50,459 nucleotides of DNA, from positions 1-50,459 of the forward strand of contig CALGBY010000089.1 of the NCBI GenBank assembly GCA_937886445.1, read 5' to 3'. This document shows, piece after piece, positions 50,367-50,459 of the stretch. A program made the position numbers and the translations under genes. Numbering within the stretch: the first letter of the stretch is position 1; each line of letters starts with the position of its first letter. This DNA comes from an uncultured Clostridia bacterium (GTDB taxonomy: Bacteria; Bacillota; Clostridia; Christensenellales; Aristaeellaceae). The notes under the pieces were generated by a model, which worked only from the letters and a program-made list of their open reading frames with translations, ran no database searches and was not told where the DNA came from.

Positions 50367-50459
50367 GGCAATACCGCACAATTCGTCAGCACGCTGAACG
50401 GTGTCTCATGTTTTGCCCTCCGGAAGAAATACCAATGGGTTGTTTGAAAATGGGCCGAT
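50367..50459. repeat. Family A element, copy 3, interrupted by a reversed family B element; cut by window end
   Basis: GGCAATACCGCACAA and ATTCGTCAGCACGCTGAACG match copy 2 exactly through GGTGTCT (50406). From 50407 a family B element in reverse orientation follows (CCTCCGGAAG, ACCAATGGGTTGTTTGAAAA, GGGCCGAT) to the window edge. Confidence 0.85.

Noticed and set aside
1..50459. CRISPR array
   Set aside because: No regularly spaced identical repeats with unique spacers; all repeats found are dispersed palindromic elements or single duplications.

Overview
The window is a gene-dense, GC-rich stretch of a Clostridia (Bacillota) chromosome. Supporting signs are near-consensus sigma-A promoters, strong GGAGG ribosome sites, some TTG and GTG starts, the rpsF-ssb-rpsR operon, the recJ-relA-dtd-MBL-hemZ and rimO-pgsA-recA gene orders, a THF riboswitch before an ECF folate S-component, and many secreted SH3-type proteins. 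It looks like a gut or rumen lineage (Oscillospiraceae or Christensenellales-like); the genus cannot be fixed from sequence alone. No rRNA, tRNA, CRISPR array, transposase or prophage gene was found.

Layout. 1-2.6 kb: an SDR oxidoreductase and a secreted 5'-nucleotidase. 2.8-4.3 kb: a secreted cohesin/SH3-like protein and a field of strong hairpins. 4.3-6 kb: rpsT facing rpsF-ssb-rpsR. 6.2-8.8 kb: two secreted proteins and a DMT exporter. 8.9-13.6 kb: addB, a lysoplasmalogenase and a LOG-family protein. 14-19.2 kb (+): a Gly/Ala-rich secreted protein, a large glycoside phosphorylase-like enzyme, and a THF riboswitch with folT. 19.4-22 kb (+): a Cys-rich micro-ORF, nth, a structured leader with a TM1266-type regulator, and a solute-binding protein. 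22-39.2 kb (-): a DUF4143 ATPase, then a housekeeping block (rhomboid-like, hemZ, MBL, dtd, membrane protein, relA, recJ, znuB, znuC, recA, pgsA, rimO, NAGPA, pfkB-type). 39.5-50.4 kb: a 950-residue secreted protein, a DUF234 ATPase, a hybrid histidine kinase, a putative glycosidase, a wrecked DUF234 ATPase and a double-glycine leader peptide.

The most striking feature is a set of small palindromic, MITE-like elements with no transposase. Three families of 160-164 bp have different terminal inverted repeats but share a 25-bp core (TCGATTTAC-N5-GTAAACCTTC). A fourth, about 65 bp long and present in seven copies, has inserted inside at least two copies of one of the larger families. These elements supply the last codons and the stop of two genes (28 residues of the LOG protein, 7 of RecJ), sit exactly at stop codons of two others, and flank an AAA-type ATPase gene in inverted orientation. 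A second ATPase gene lies between 72-bp direct repeats, and a third is an internally deleted relic.

Cis-regulatory RNA is also prominent. The THF riboswitch has a hairpin that would hide the folT ribosome site. An unidentified structured leader of about 190 nt, with its own promoter and terminator, precedes the TM1266-type regulator. All functional calls rest on motif recognition by eye; no database search was run.
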